Shown: positions 1 through 7,251, counted from the stretch's first letter. The stretch: 8,188 nt of DNA from Desulfuromusa sp. (GCA_029934095.1 JAOZMV010000054.1:1-8188); one strand, 5' to 3'. The notes: generated from the sequence alone by a model not told the origin. Program-made: numbers and translations.

Positions 1-54
1 ATGTGTGGTTTTCGTGAAGCACTCGGCTTGGGTCTTGTGCCGGTTTATCCCTAG
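1..54 (+). CDS. Possible 3' tail of an upstream gene
   Basis: Frame 1 is open from the first base to a TAG at 52-54, giving about 17 codons ending in ...GLGLVPVYP. It could be the last codons of a gene that begins before the window. An open stretch this short is expected by chance, and I recognise no family in it. The AT-rich stretch after the TAG looks intergenic, which fits a gene end here but does not prove it. Confidence 0.2.
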   Translation: MCGFREALGLGLVPVYP

Positions 55-119
55 TATTTTAAAATGTTTGTCCTTATTATTAATAATTAATTATTTGAAT
101 TCGATTCTAGGAAATTTTT

Positions 120-2255
120 ATGCTGGAACGTGGGCACACGGTATTTGATTGTCAAATTGTCAGATTGTTATTGGAAAATGATGTTTACCAAAGTTATCTG
201 GTTGACTGTTCCGATTCTACAACTGCAAAGCTCTTTCTCCTTCTCCCGAACCCTCTGTTTGACCAGCAACAACGGCAATCTTTTTTTGACCATGCCGACT
301 GGTTATCATTCCAGACCTTTCCCCATGTCGGGTCTCCAATAAAAGCCGAAGAAATAGATGGAAAAGCTGCCTGTCTTTATCCCTTTGCTTCGGGTACCCC
401 TCTGGTAAAGTCTCTGGATGAAGGTTGCTCTGTTCGGCAAGCGTTGAAGCTGATTAAAAATATTGCTGAATGTTTGAGTGCCCCACATGCCGCTAACCTT
501 TGTCATGGTAGCCTCTCTCCTGAAACAATCTATTTAGAGGGAGATACTCCCTATCTTGCAGATTTTTCCTTATGTCAGTTGATCCGGATGGACTACAATT
601 CCGGTATTAATCCGCAGTTTACCAGCCCGGAGCAGGTGCGCGGTGAAACACCGGGAACAGCTTCTGATATCTATAGTCTGGGCTGTATATTATATCATCT
701 TCTGGTGGGCCAACCCCCCTTTTCCGGTGCCGATGCATTTGCTATTGCCAAGCAGCATCTTCAGGGAGAGTTTCCTTATCTTCCAGAAGAATTAAGTCTG
801 TTTCAACCGTTGATCGAGTCATTGGTAAAATTAACCGTAGAAGAGCGGCCTGCAATTGATGACTTTATCAACCAGGTGACTCAGTTGGCAGGTCATCAGA
901 AAATCGATCAGCTCTATCTGTCTATAGCGGATGATAATGCACAATCAGAGGAGGTTGCTGACAAAGATGAAGTTTCTTTACTTGATGAGGCGATAGATAA
1001 TTCTGAAATAGCGGCACGAATAGACGCTCGATTAAGTGCCCATGCTGTTGATTTACAGAAGTCAGAACTTGACGAGATGCAGAAAGAAAAACAATGTGAT
1101 CCTACCGATGCTCTGGATCAGATTGTCCGGGAAGAACAACCTGGATTTTGGCGATTTGTGCTGGTTCTGTTGCTTGGAGTTATGATTGGTTCAGGCCTCT
1201 ATTTTCTCTTTTATAAACAATCCCCTGCTATTCCCCCTGTGGTTGTAGAGCCAGTGGTTGACCCGGACAGGGGGTTGGTTGCCGACTTGGACCAAGGTCT
1301 CCAGTTATGGCAAAATGCAGATTTTAATAGTGCTGAGGCCCAGTTTAAGAAGGTTATCAGTGTGTACTCAGATGACCCTAGAGCTTATAATAATCTGGCT
1401 GCTTTTTATGCTGCTCAAGGAAATTATGATCAGGCACGCAACTATCTTGAACAGGCACTGGCAACAGATGAGAATTATGCCACCATTTATCGTAATCTGG
1501 GAGCTGTCTATGCTGAGATGGCAAGAGGTTCCTACGGTCGTGCGTTGCAGTTGGATAAGGGGCAGGCGCGTATTTCTCTTCCGGTTTTTTCCAGTCAAGG
1601 AATTATTAATCCGCAACCGGTTGTCGCAGATAATACCGTTACGCAACAGCCCAGCTCAAAAGAGGAGCCAACCTCCCCAGTTCTGGCGGAAGTCGGGCAA
1701 CAAATTCCTGCTGCCGCGATTGCAGCTCCTGTTGTTTCCGGTGAATCTCAACCGATTGTAGTCGATCAACAGAGTCCATTGCCGATTATCCTTGCAAAGT
1801 GGAGCGATCCTGATATTGATATAAATGGGGGAGAGCTGCCCTCCACAGCAAAGGGTGAATTTCTGAATGAAAGCGAACTCGGCGATTCTGCTCCGTTAGT
1901 CGTGAAACAGGAAAATGCAGAGATGTTCCTGCAGCGCTGGGCAGATGCCTGGTCACGTCAGGATGTTGGTAGCTACCTCTCTTTCTACGCTGAGAAGTTT
2001 ACCCCTCCCGCAGGGAGAAAACGTGTCGCCTGGGAAGCTCAGCGACGGTCTCGTATAGCCAGTCCTGAGGAGATTGTGGTCAGCCTTGATGATTTTCAAA
2101 TAGCTCAGCAGGAAAATGGGAACTTGGAAATTGAAGTTATCCAGAGTTATAAAAGTGATATCCTTGCTGATCGGACGAGAAAAATATTTAATTTGCAGCC
2201 ATCTGAAACAAGTTGGAAAATTCTTCGTGAACGGTCTTTAGGGGTCAGTCGTTGA
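120..2255 (+). CDS. Transmembrane Ser/Thr pseudokinase with TPR repeats and C-terminal NTF2-like (Csd6-type) domain
   Basis: This 711-residue protein starts at ATG 120, with AGGA at 109-112 as a modest ribosome binding site. Residues about 10-255 have a protein-kinase fold signature: SPEQ (169-172), SDIYSLGCILYHLL (182-195) and a conserved Arg at 243. The catalytic loop, however, is HGSLSPET (129-136) instead of HRDLKPEN, so the catalytic Asp, the Lys and the metal-binding Asn are gone. DFG is DFS (148-150), and no glycine-rich loop is visible. Lys37 may be the remnant of the beta-3 lysine. It should therefore be catalytically dead, although ATP or partner binding remains possible. An acidic segment follows (270-340), then one hydrophobic helix (343-365), placing the kinase-like part in the cytoplasm. 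After the membrane come two to three TPRs (387-480), a P/Q/V-rich linker (490-595) and an NTF2-like domain (598-708) with WADAWSRQDVGSYLSFY and WKILRE. It overlaps the next gene by 4 bp. The role is inferred: scaffold or regulator of the neighbouring cell-wall enzyme. Confidence 0.85.
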   Translation: MLERGHTVFDCQIVRLLLENDVYQSYLVDCSDSTTAKLFLLLPNPLFDQQQRQSFFDHADWLSFQTFPHVGSPIKAEEIDGKAACLYPFASGTPLVKSLDEGCSVRQALKLIKNIAECLSAPHAANLCHGSLSPETIYLEGDTPYLADFSLCQLIRMDYNSGINPQFTSPEQVRGETPGTASDIYSLGCILYHLLVGQPPFSGADAFAIAKQHLQGEFPYLPEELSLFQPLIESLVKLTVEERPAIDDFINQVTQLAGHQKIDQLYLSIADDNAQSEEVADKDEVSLLDEAIDNSEIAARIDARLSAHAVDLQKSELDEMQKEKQCDPTDALDQIVREEQPGFWRFVLVLLLGVMIGSGLYFLFYKQSPAIPPVVVEPVVDPDRGLVADLDQGLQLWQNADFNSAEAQFKKVISVYSDDPRAYNNLAAFYAAQGNYDQARNYLEQALATDENYATIYRNLGAVYAEMARGSYGRALQLDKGQARISLPVFSSQGIINPQPVVADNTVTQQPSSKEEPTSPVLAEVGQQIPAAAIAAPVVSGESQPIVVDQQSPLPIILAKWSDPDIDINGGELPSTAKGEFLNESELGDSAPLVVKQENAEMFLQRWADAWSRQDVGSYLSFYAEKFTPPAGRKRVAWEAQRRSRIASPEEIVVSLDDFQIAQQENGNLEIEVIQSYKSDILADRTRKIFNLQPSETSWKILRERSLGVSR
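2240..2244 (+). promoter_or_regulatory. Ribosome binding site deciding the TTG start of the YkuD gene
   Basis: AGGGG lies 7 bases before TTG 2252, inside the last codons of the pseudokinase gene. There is no ATG at the N-terminus in this frame, and TTG is followed at once by a Lys-Phe-Lys and hydrophobic stretch typical of an export signal. The TTG shares bases with the upstream TGA (TTGA, 2252-2255), so translational coupling is likely. Confidence 0.65.
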
Positions 2256-3607
2256 AATTTAAACAGATTATTATCTCTATAGCTATTATCGCTCTGTTTG
2301 GCTTGACCGGAGCCAAAGTGGGAGCCCTTTGGCCCCAGCAGCAGGCTGAAGTCGTTGTGCCTCAACCGTCATTACAGCCTCTGGCAAGTCCCCCGGTGGT
2401 GACCGCTCAGATACCGATCGACTTGCAAGATCAAATTTTGCTTGATCGTTTAAATAGTCGGTTACAGGGTAATCCTGATGATTTTGAAGCCAGCTTGCTG
2501 AAGGGGCTTTTATTGTTTCAGATTGGGCAATTAGATGATGCCATTGCAGGATTGCAGGCATTGACATCCCAGGCTCCTAAATTTCAACTGGCACATTTGA
2601 TTTTAGGTGATCTGCTGCTGGCACGTTTTGATCTGGTTGATTCCATTGGTGCCAATGGCCTACTGAAATCAGTGAGCTTGGAGCAAGAGCAGCAGATAAA
2701 ACAGTTGCAGAGTGAGGTCAGGGCGCGATTGATGGGGTATCTATCTCTAGTTGATGGTGTCAGGGTTCCCCGGGCCTTACTGACAATGAGTGCCGATATC
2801 AGATATGCTCTGGTCGTCGATAAAAATAAGAATCGCCTCTATGTTTATCATAATTCCGGATCTGCTTTGCCCCCGGAGCTGGTTGATGATTTTTATGTTG
2901 TATTGGGGAGGCGAACTGGAGATAAGTTCCTTGAAGGAGACTTGAAGACCCCCAACGGCGTCTATTTTGTGACCAGTTACCTTCCCGATGAGAAATTACC
3001 ATCGTTATATGGAAGTGGTGCATTTCCTGTTAACTACCCAAATGAATATGACCATCGATTAAAAAAGACCGGCAACGGGATCTGGTTGCACGGAACCGAT
3101 AAATCTCTTTACAGTCGTCCACCGCTTGATAGTGAAGGGTGTGTCGTCTTGACTAATGAAGAATTTACCCGTATCAGCCAATACATACAAATTGGTCAAA
3201 CCCCTGTCATTATCAGCGAGTCCGTCGATTGGATATCAAGTCGGGAATGGTTAGATCAGAACATTGAAATTCAGGCGGCTTTGGAAACCTGGCGTTTGAA
3301 CTGGGAAAGGGCCGATTTAGCAGCGTACCTGGAGATGTATTCAGAAAACTTTTGGGCAAAAAAATATAACAGGAAGAGTTGGGGAGTACATAAAAAACAG
3401 GTTTTTTCTGGAAAACTATTTCAGAAAATAGATATCTCAGATATCTCTGTTCTGGTTTATCCTGATACCAATAAAAAAGAGCCGATGGTCGTGGCTAATT
3501 TTAATCAGCAGTATCGTTCAAATAATTTTAACGGAAACTTACGAAAACGCCTCTATATGGTAAAAGAACAGGATCAATGGAAGGTTTTATATGAAGGGCG
3601 GCAGTAG
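2252..3607 (+). CDS. YkuD-domain L,D-transpeptidase/L,D-carboxypeptidase, Csd6-like
   Basis: This 451-residue exported protein begins at TTG. Residues 1-27 are a short basic start plus a hydrophobic helix, serving as a signal peptide or membrane anchor, so the rest should lie in the periplasm. A Pro-rich stretch (35-55) is followed by a TPR-like helical region (about 60-128). The YkuD domain covers about 183-323, with LVVDKNKNRLYVY (187-199), TPNGVYFV (233-240), HGTD (280-283) and the active-site signature SEGCVVL (294-300). The likely catalytic pair is His280 and Cys297. Residues 338-449 form an NTF2-like domain (LETWRLNWERADLAAYLEMY and WKVLYE). YkuD catalytic domain plus C-terminal NTF2-like domain is the layout known for Helicobacter pylori Csd6, which trims peptidoglycan tetrapeptides to tripeptides. 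The true reaction here, crosslinking or trimming, cannot be told from sequence. It is translationally coupled to the pseudokinase gene, which carries the same kind of C-terminal domain. Confidence 0.85.
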   Translation: MKFKQIIISIAIIALFGLTGAKVGALWPQQQAEVVVPQPSLQPLASPPVVTAQIPIDLQDQILLDRLNSRLQGNPDDFEASLLKGLLLFQIGQLDDAIAGLQALTSQAPKFQLAHLILGDLLLARFDLVDSIGANGLLKSVSLEQEQQIKQLQSEVRARLMGYLSLVDGVRVPRALLTMSADIRYALVVDKNKNRLYVYHNSGSALPPELVDDFYVVLGRRTGDKFLEGDLKTPNGVYFVTSYLPDEKLPSLYGSGAFPVNYPNEYDHRLKKTGNGIWLHGTDKSLYSRPPLDSEGCVVLTNEEFTRISQYIQIGQTPVIISESVDWISSREWLDQNIEIQAALETWRLNWERADLAAYLEMYSENFWAKKYNRKSWGVHKKQVFSGKLFQKIDISDISVLVYPDTNKKEPMVVANFNQQYRSNNFNGNLRKRLYMVKEQDQWKVLYEGRQ

Positions 3608-3649
3608 TTTCTTCTGCCGGTTAGTTTAATTGTAGTCTGCGGCAGCAGA
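3599..3649 (+). terminator. Possible weak transcription end after the YkuD gene (two small competing hairpins)
   Basis: CGGCAG (3599-3604) and CTGCCG (3614-3619) form a 6-bp stem with a 9-base loop across the stop codon, followed by a TTAGTTTAATT stretch that is only a poor U-tract. A second perfect small stem, TCTGC-ggca-GCAGA, lies at 3636-3649. CTGCCG could also pair with CGGCAG at 3640-3645, so the folds compete. The convergent layout requires a transcript end here, but the signal is weak. Confidence 0.3.
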
Positions 3650-3711
3650 TATCCTTTCCCCCGCAAATGGTTGACCTCAGTTCTGTTTCTAGATCCTCAG
3701 AATGTCGAATC

Positions 3712-3726
3712 CAGGTTCGGTACCTG
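3712..3726. repeat. Small inverted repeat in the convergent gap
   Basis: CAGGT-tcggt-ACCTG is a 5-bp stem with a 5-base loop, located just beyond the end of the minus-strand DUF1858-like gene. There is no T-run on either strand, so it is not a convincing terminator. The rest of the 125-bp gap (3608-3732) shows no gene or clear site. Confidence 0.3.
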
Positions 3727-3732
3727 TTGAGT

Positions 3733-3954
3733 TCAAATTTCTGCAGCGGCATTCAGCTTTACCAGTAATTCTGTCATATCCAGATTGTATTTTTTTGCAA
3801 CTTGTCGTGCCGGTTCAAACAACATCTGACAACAGATACATTCCCCAACCTGTTCATCATAAGATTTGAACGTGGTTTCTGTTTCCGGATAGGCACTGAT
3901 AATATCCAGTACAGTCATCTCTTCTGTAATCGGTTCTGTCCGCGTTTTCTTCAT
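3733..3954 (-). CDS. DUF1858-like small cysteine protein
   Basis: The encoded protein has 73 residues: MKKTRTEPITEEMTVLDI at the start, then a helical segment AYPETETTFKSY, a Cys cluster GECICCQ with Cys39, Cys41 and Cys42, and a C-terminal helix (KKYNLDMTELLVKLN). The 'ITxxMTVxDIIxxYPET...LxxLN' frame matches the DUF1858 family as I know it. That family is found alone or fused to redox and iron-sulfur proteins and usually carries a CxxC-type pair; its function is not settled. The clustered cysteines suggest metal or redox chemistry, by inference only. The frame can be extended six codons to a TTG at 3970-3972, but AGGGGG sits 5 bases before ATG 3954, so I start it there. It is probably cytoplasmic, as no signal or membrane segment is seen. 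It is divergent from the small membrane-protein gene and convergent with the YkuD gene. Confidence 0.8.
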   Translation of the reverse strand: MKKTRTEPITEEMTVLDIISAYPETETTFKSYDEQVGECICCQMLFEPARQVAKKYNLDMTELLVKLNAAAEI

Positions 3955-4029
3955 ACTTTCCCCCTGTTTCAATGGCTATAGATCTAAGCTGTTATACTGG
4001 ATATGTCGAAAATAAAGTGGGAGGTTATT
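3955..4029. promoter_or_regulatory. Divergent intergenic region with ribosome binding sites and possible overlapping -10 elements
   Basis: This 75-bp region must serve both small divergent genes. On the plus strand TATACT (3993-3998) is a fair -10 box; on the minus strand TATAAC (3996 back to 3991) is also a fair -10, and the two overlap in GTTATACT. Neither has a good -35 hexamer. Ribosome binding sites are clear: AGGGGG on the minus strand (3965-3960) and GGGAGG on the plus strand (4019-4024). Confidence 0.4.
4019..4024 (+). promoter_or_regulatory. Ribosome binding site deciding the start of the small membrane-protein gene
   Basis: GGGAGG lies 5 bases before ATG 4030. The frame stays open up to an earlier ATG at 4003, but that start has no ribosome binding site and would add nine residues ahead of the family-like MTVELL start. 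Confidence 0.7.
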
Positions 4030-4272
4030 ATGACTGTTGAATTATTACAAGCTCTGCTCGGTTGGAGTGGATTGATCAACATGGGTATCTTGCTCCTCTG
4101 GTTCCTTTTAATCTTTACCTTTCCTGATTGGATATATGAGATCCACCGAAAATTCTATCCGATTTCCAGAGAGAGTTTTAACAATATCCACTATGCAGGG
4201 ATGATGATTTATAAATTATTCAGTTTTATGTTCTTTATTGTTCCCTACATAGCTTTGCGGCTTATCGCATAG
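4030..4272 (+). CDS. Small two-helix membrane protein (DUF6868-like)
   Basis: The product has 80 residues. It begins MTVELLQALLGWSGLINMG, followed by a first membrane helix (about 14-32), a polar loop with DWIYEIHRKFYPISRESFNNIHYAGM (33-58), and a second helix (59-78) ending VPYIALRLIA. Small proteins with this pattern, an N-terminal 'LLGW..LIN' helix, a basic/aromatic loop with His, and a closing 'N/I-VPYIALR' helix, are what I recall as family DUF6868; the family number is from memory. No catalytic motif is visible and the function is unknown. Both helices suggest inner-membrane location with a hairpin topology. It is divergent from the DUF1858-like gene and followed by a 224-bp spacer before queA, so it is probably transcribed alone. 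Confidence 0.75.
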   Translation: MTVELLQALLGWSGLINMGILLLWFLLIFTFPDWIYEIHRKFYPISRESFNNIHYAGMMIYKLFSFMFFIVPYIALRLIA

Positions 4273-4496
4273 TTTTATTTCGGGAAGATTTGACCGGATT
4301 TTGACCGGATTTGCTGAATTCGGCTAGCTGATTCTCTGCCTGATTAACTGATTACATTTTTGCTTAAAATAGTTCTGGGAAGTTGCATGTATTTATACGC
4401 TGCGCAAGCTGTTTGTTCGTAATTGAAAGCGATTGACATCAGTAGTTTTCTATGATCTTCTAGGTCGCTGTTTTGACATGATTTGGATTTGTTTTG
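4273..4496 (+). other. Spacer upstream of queA with short direct repeats and a candidate promoter
   Basis: No gene is seen in this 224-bp stretch. It holds a perfect tandem pair of TTTGACCGGAT (4289-4310) and three CTGATT copies (4328, 4340, 4348). A perfect -35 hexamer TTGACA lies at 4433-4438, but the best -10 near the right distance is poor (TCTTCT at 4456-4461), while TATGAT (4451-4456) is too close at 12 bp. TAAAAT at 4365-4370 is a second possible -10 without a clear -35. A second TTGACAT occurs at 4473-4479, right before the queA start. A queA promoter very likely lies here, but I cannot fix its position. I see no preQ1 riboswitch. Confidence 0.4.
4289..4310 (+). repeat. Tandem direct repeat, 2 x 11 bp
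   Basis: Two adjacent exact copies of TTTGACCGGAT, with the first four bases of a third copy following (TTTG, 4311-4314). The repeat lies 17 bases after the stop codon of the small membrane-protein gene. It may be a binding site for a repressor or activator or simply a slippage product; nothing else marks its role. Confidence 0.7.
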
Positions 4497-5534
4497 ATGC
4501 GGCTGACTGACTTTGATTTTTTACTCCCTGAAGAGCTGATTGCGCAGGTTCCTGTAGCAACACGTGATACCTCACGGTTGTTGTGTCTGGATCGTCAATT
4601 CGCCACGATAGAGTCAAGGCAATTTGTTGATATTTTAGAGTACTTTCAGCCAGGCGATGTCCTGGTTGTGAATGATACCAAAGTGATTCCTGCTCGCCTG
4701 CTTGGCCAGAAGCAGACAGGTGGCAAGGTTGAAGTTTTGTTGGTTCGCCCATATCCAGGCGCAACAGCGGATGAAGAGTGGCTCTGTTTGACAAAAAGTT
4801 CCAGACCTCTGCGAGCCGGGACGGTGGTTGAATTTTCTCCCAGTTTCAGTGCTGAGGTTCTGGAAGAGGCAGAAACGCCATATCGACGGGTTCGGTTTTC
4901 TTTTTCCGGCGCTTTTATGGATAACGTTGAAGAGGTTGGTCATCTGCCGTTGCCACCCTATATCAAGCGTGAAGATAGCCGGGAAGACCGCTCTCGCTAT
5001 CAGACAGTTTTTGCCCGTGAGAAAGGTGCTGTTGCAGCACCGACTGCCGGGTTACATTTCACTGAAAAAATTCTGCAACAATTAGTTGCTGCAGGAGTTG
5101 AAATCCTCAGCTTGACTTTGCATGTTGGATTGGGAACATTTCTCCCGGTTCGGGTCGAGGATATTCGTCAGCATAAGATGCACGCTGAGCTTTTTTCAAT
5201 CTCTACAGCGACAGCAACTGCGGTTAATCTGGCGCGTAAAGAGGGGCGGCGAGTTTTTGCTTTGGGAACAACGAGTGCCAGGGCACTTGAAACAGCAGCA
5301 ACCGATGATGGTTTGTTATTAGCCGGTTCTGGTGACAGTGAAATTTTTATTTATCCAGGGTATCAGTTTAAAATAGTTGATGCTCTGATTACCAATTTTC
5401 ACCTGCCTAAATCGACATTGTTGATGTTGGTTTCGGCGTTTGCCGGACGTGATTTTATTCTTTCTGCTTATCGACAAGCGGTTGTAGAACGGTTTCGTTT
5501 TTTCAGTTATGGCGACTGCATGCTGATAATATGA
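4497..5534 (+). CDS. queA: S-adenosylmethionine:tRNA ribosyltransferase-isomerase (queuosine biosynthesis)
   Basis: QueA transfers and rearranges the ribosyl part of S-adenosylmethionine onto preQ1 at tRNA position 34, giving epoxyqueuosine; it acts in the cytoplasm. The 345-residue product is close to the usual 340-356. Family motifs appear in order: NDTKVIPARL (59-68), GHLPLPPYIKR (148-158), YQTVFA (168-173), GAVAAPTAGLHFT (177-189), HVGLGTFLPV (209-218), HKMHAE (226-231), TTSARALE (258-265), LITNFHLPKSTLLMLVSAFA (297-316) and FRFFSYGDCMLI (333-344). A TTG codon directly before ATG 4497 also keeps the frame open; ATG fits the usual MR(V/L)TDF start. The ribosome binding site is weak (GGA, 4485-4487). 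The next gene, tgt, encodes the preceding step of the pathway. The stop codon sits at the edge of a large palindrome, which may end or modulate read-through into tgt. The gene looks intact. Confidence 0.97.
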   Translation: MRLTDFDFLLPEELIAQVPVATRDTSRLLCLDRQFATIESRQFVDILEYFQPGDVLVVNDTKVIPARLLGQKQTGGKVEVLLVRPYPGATADEEWLCLTKSSRPLRAGTVVEFSPSFSAEVLEEAETPYRRVRFSFSGAFMDNVEEVGHLPLPPYIKREDSREDRSRYQTVFAREKGAVAAPTAGLHFTEKILQQLVAAGVEILSLTLHVGLGTFLPVRVEDIRQHKMHAELFSISTATATAVNLARKEGRRVFALGTTSARALETAATDDGLLLAGSGDSEIFIYPGYQFKIVDALITNFHLPKSTLLMLVSAFAGRDFILSAYRQAVVERFRFFSYGDCMLII

Positions 5535-5658
5535 TGGCGTCGCAAAAAGTCCGACCTACTGTGTTGTAGTATTTTTTCAGGATCTCGACATACCTTATGT
5601 ATGCCTTCACCCCTGAAAAAACACTACGCCTTGTCGGACGAAATTTTTGCTTAGCCAT
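5534..5658. repeat. Large imperfect palindrome (REP-like intergenic element) between queA and tgt
   Basis: Five blocks pair across the element: ATGGC 5534-5538 with GCCAT 5654-5658; GCAAAAA 5542-5548 with TTTTTGC 5644-5650; GTCCGAC 5549-5555 with GTCGGAC 5633-5639; GTAGT 5566-5570 with ACTAC 5623-5627; and TTTTTTCAGG 5572-5581 with CCTGAAAAAA 5612-5621. Near the apex CATAC-cttat-GTATG (5589-5603) forms its own small hairpin. As RNA this would be a long, strong stem. It could act as a transcription end or attenuator after queA, as an mRNA-stabilising structure, or be a dispersed repeat. I recall similar elements scattered between genes in Desulfuromonas-type genomes, but that is memory, not a search. 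Confidence 0.85.
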
Positions 5659-5673
5659 ATTGTGATTTTCTGA

Positions 5674-6840
<1,167 letters not shown>

Positions 6841-6846
6841 TTTTTT

Positions 6847-6867
6847 AGATTAGAAAATATTCTATCT
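6847..6867 (+). repeat. AT-rich small hairpin between tgt and yajC
   Basis: AGA-t-TAGAA-aata-TTCTA-TCT folds into eight AT-rich base pairs with one bulged T. It lies right after a T6 run that follows the tgt stop. It is too weak and has no trailing U-tract, so a terminator is unlikely; processing or chance are alternatives. Confidence 0.25.
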
Positions 6868-6894
6868 GAAATACTATTCAAGGAGGAAAATAAA

Positions 6895-7206
6895 ATGGCA
6901 ACAGAAGCTTTTGCAATGGCAGGAAACGCTGCAGCTCAGGGTCAGGGTGGTCAATATCAAGGAATTATCATGCTGGTGGCGATGTTTGCCATCTTTTACT
7001 TTTTACTGATCCGGCCACAACAGAAGCGCGCCAAGCAACAGAAGGAGTTGGTTGGTGGTCTCAAGGCAGGTGACAATATTGTGACTGCAGGTGGTATGCA
7101 TGGGAATATTACTGCTGTAGAAGAGACTACTGTGACTGTAGAGGTTGCAAAGGGTGTGAAAGTAAAGATGAACCGTGCTTCAGTGATTGAAGTCAAACAA
7201 CTGTAG
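6895..7206 (+). CDS. yajC: Sec translocon accessory subunit YajC
   Basis: YajC is a small inner-membrane protein that joins SecD and SecF in a complex aiding protein export through SecYEG. The 103 residues include a short N-terminal tail rich in Ala, Gly and Gln (1-21), one membrane helix (about 23-40), then the family signature FYFLLIRPQQKRAKQQKE (34-51). A small cytoplasmic domain follows with GLKAGDNIVTAGGMHGNI (55-72) and the final VKVKMNRASVIEV segment. The start is fixed by a perfect AGGAGG (6881-6886), 8 bases before the ATG; this is the strongest ribosome binding site in the window. It lies 54 bp after tgt and 45 bp before secD, the usual order, so one transcript is likely. Confidence 0.96.
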   Translation: MATEAFAMAGNAAAQGQGGQYQGIIMLVAMFAIFYFLLIRPQQKRAKQQKELVGGLKAGDNIVTAGGMHGNITAVEETTVTVEVAKGVKVKMNRASVIEVKQL

Positions 7207-7251
7207 ATCATTTTATTTGCCCATGAATGTTTAGAGGGAGATACAACACTA

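Noticed and set aside
1258..1761. 167-codon open frame on the plus strand inside the pseudokinase gene
   Set aside because: It is a +1-type shadow of the TPR/linker coding region; its translation is rich in Arg, Leu and Ile without any family pattern, while the overlapping frame shows clear TPRs.
3955..3972. Upstream TTG start adding six residues to the DUF1858-like protein
   Set aside because: The strong AGGGGG lies between this TTG and the ATG at 3954, at the right distance for the ATG only.
4003..4029. Upstream ATG start adding nine residues to the small membrane protein
   Set aside because: It has no ribosome binding site; the GGGAGG at 4019-4024 serves ATG 4030, which also gives the family-like N-terminus.
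4273..4496. preQ1 riboswitch before queA
   Set aside because: I looked for a compact H-type pseudoknot with an A-rich tail near the start codon and saw none; queuosine genes acting after preQ1 often lack it.
6841..6894. Terminator between tgt and yajC
   Set aside because: The T6 run comes before, not after, the hairpin, and the hairpin is AT-only apart from a few pairs; yajC has a strong ribosome binding site and probably continues the same transcript.
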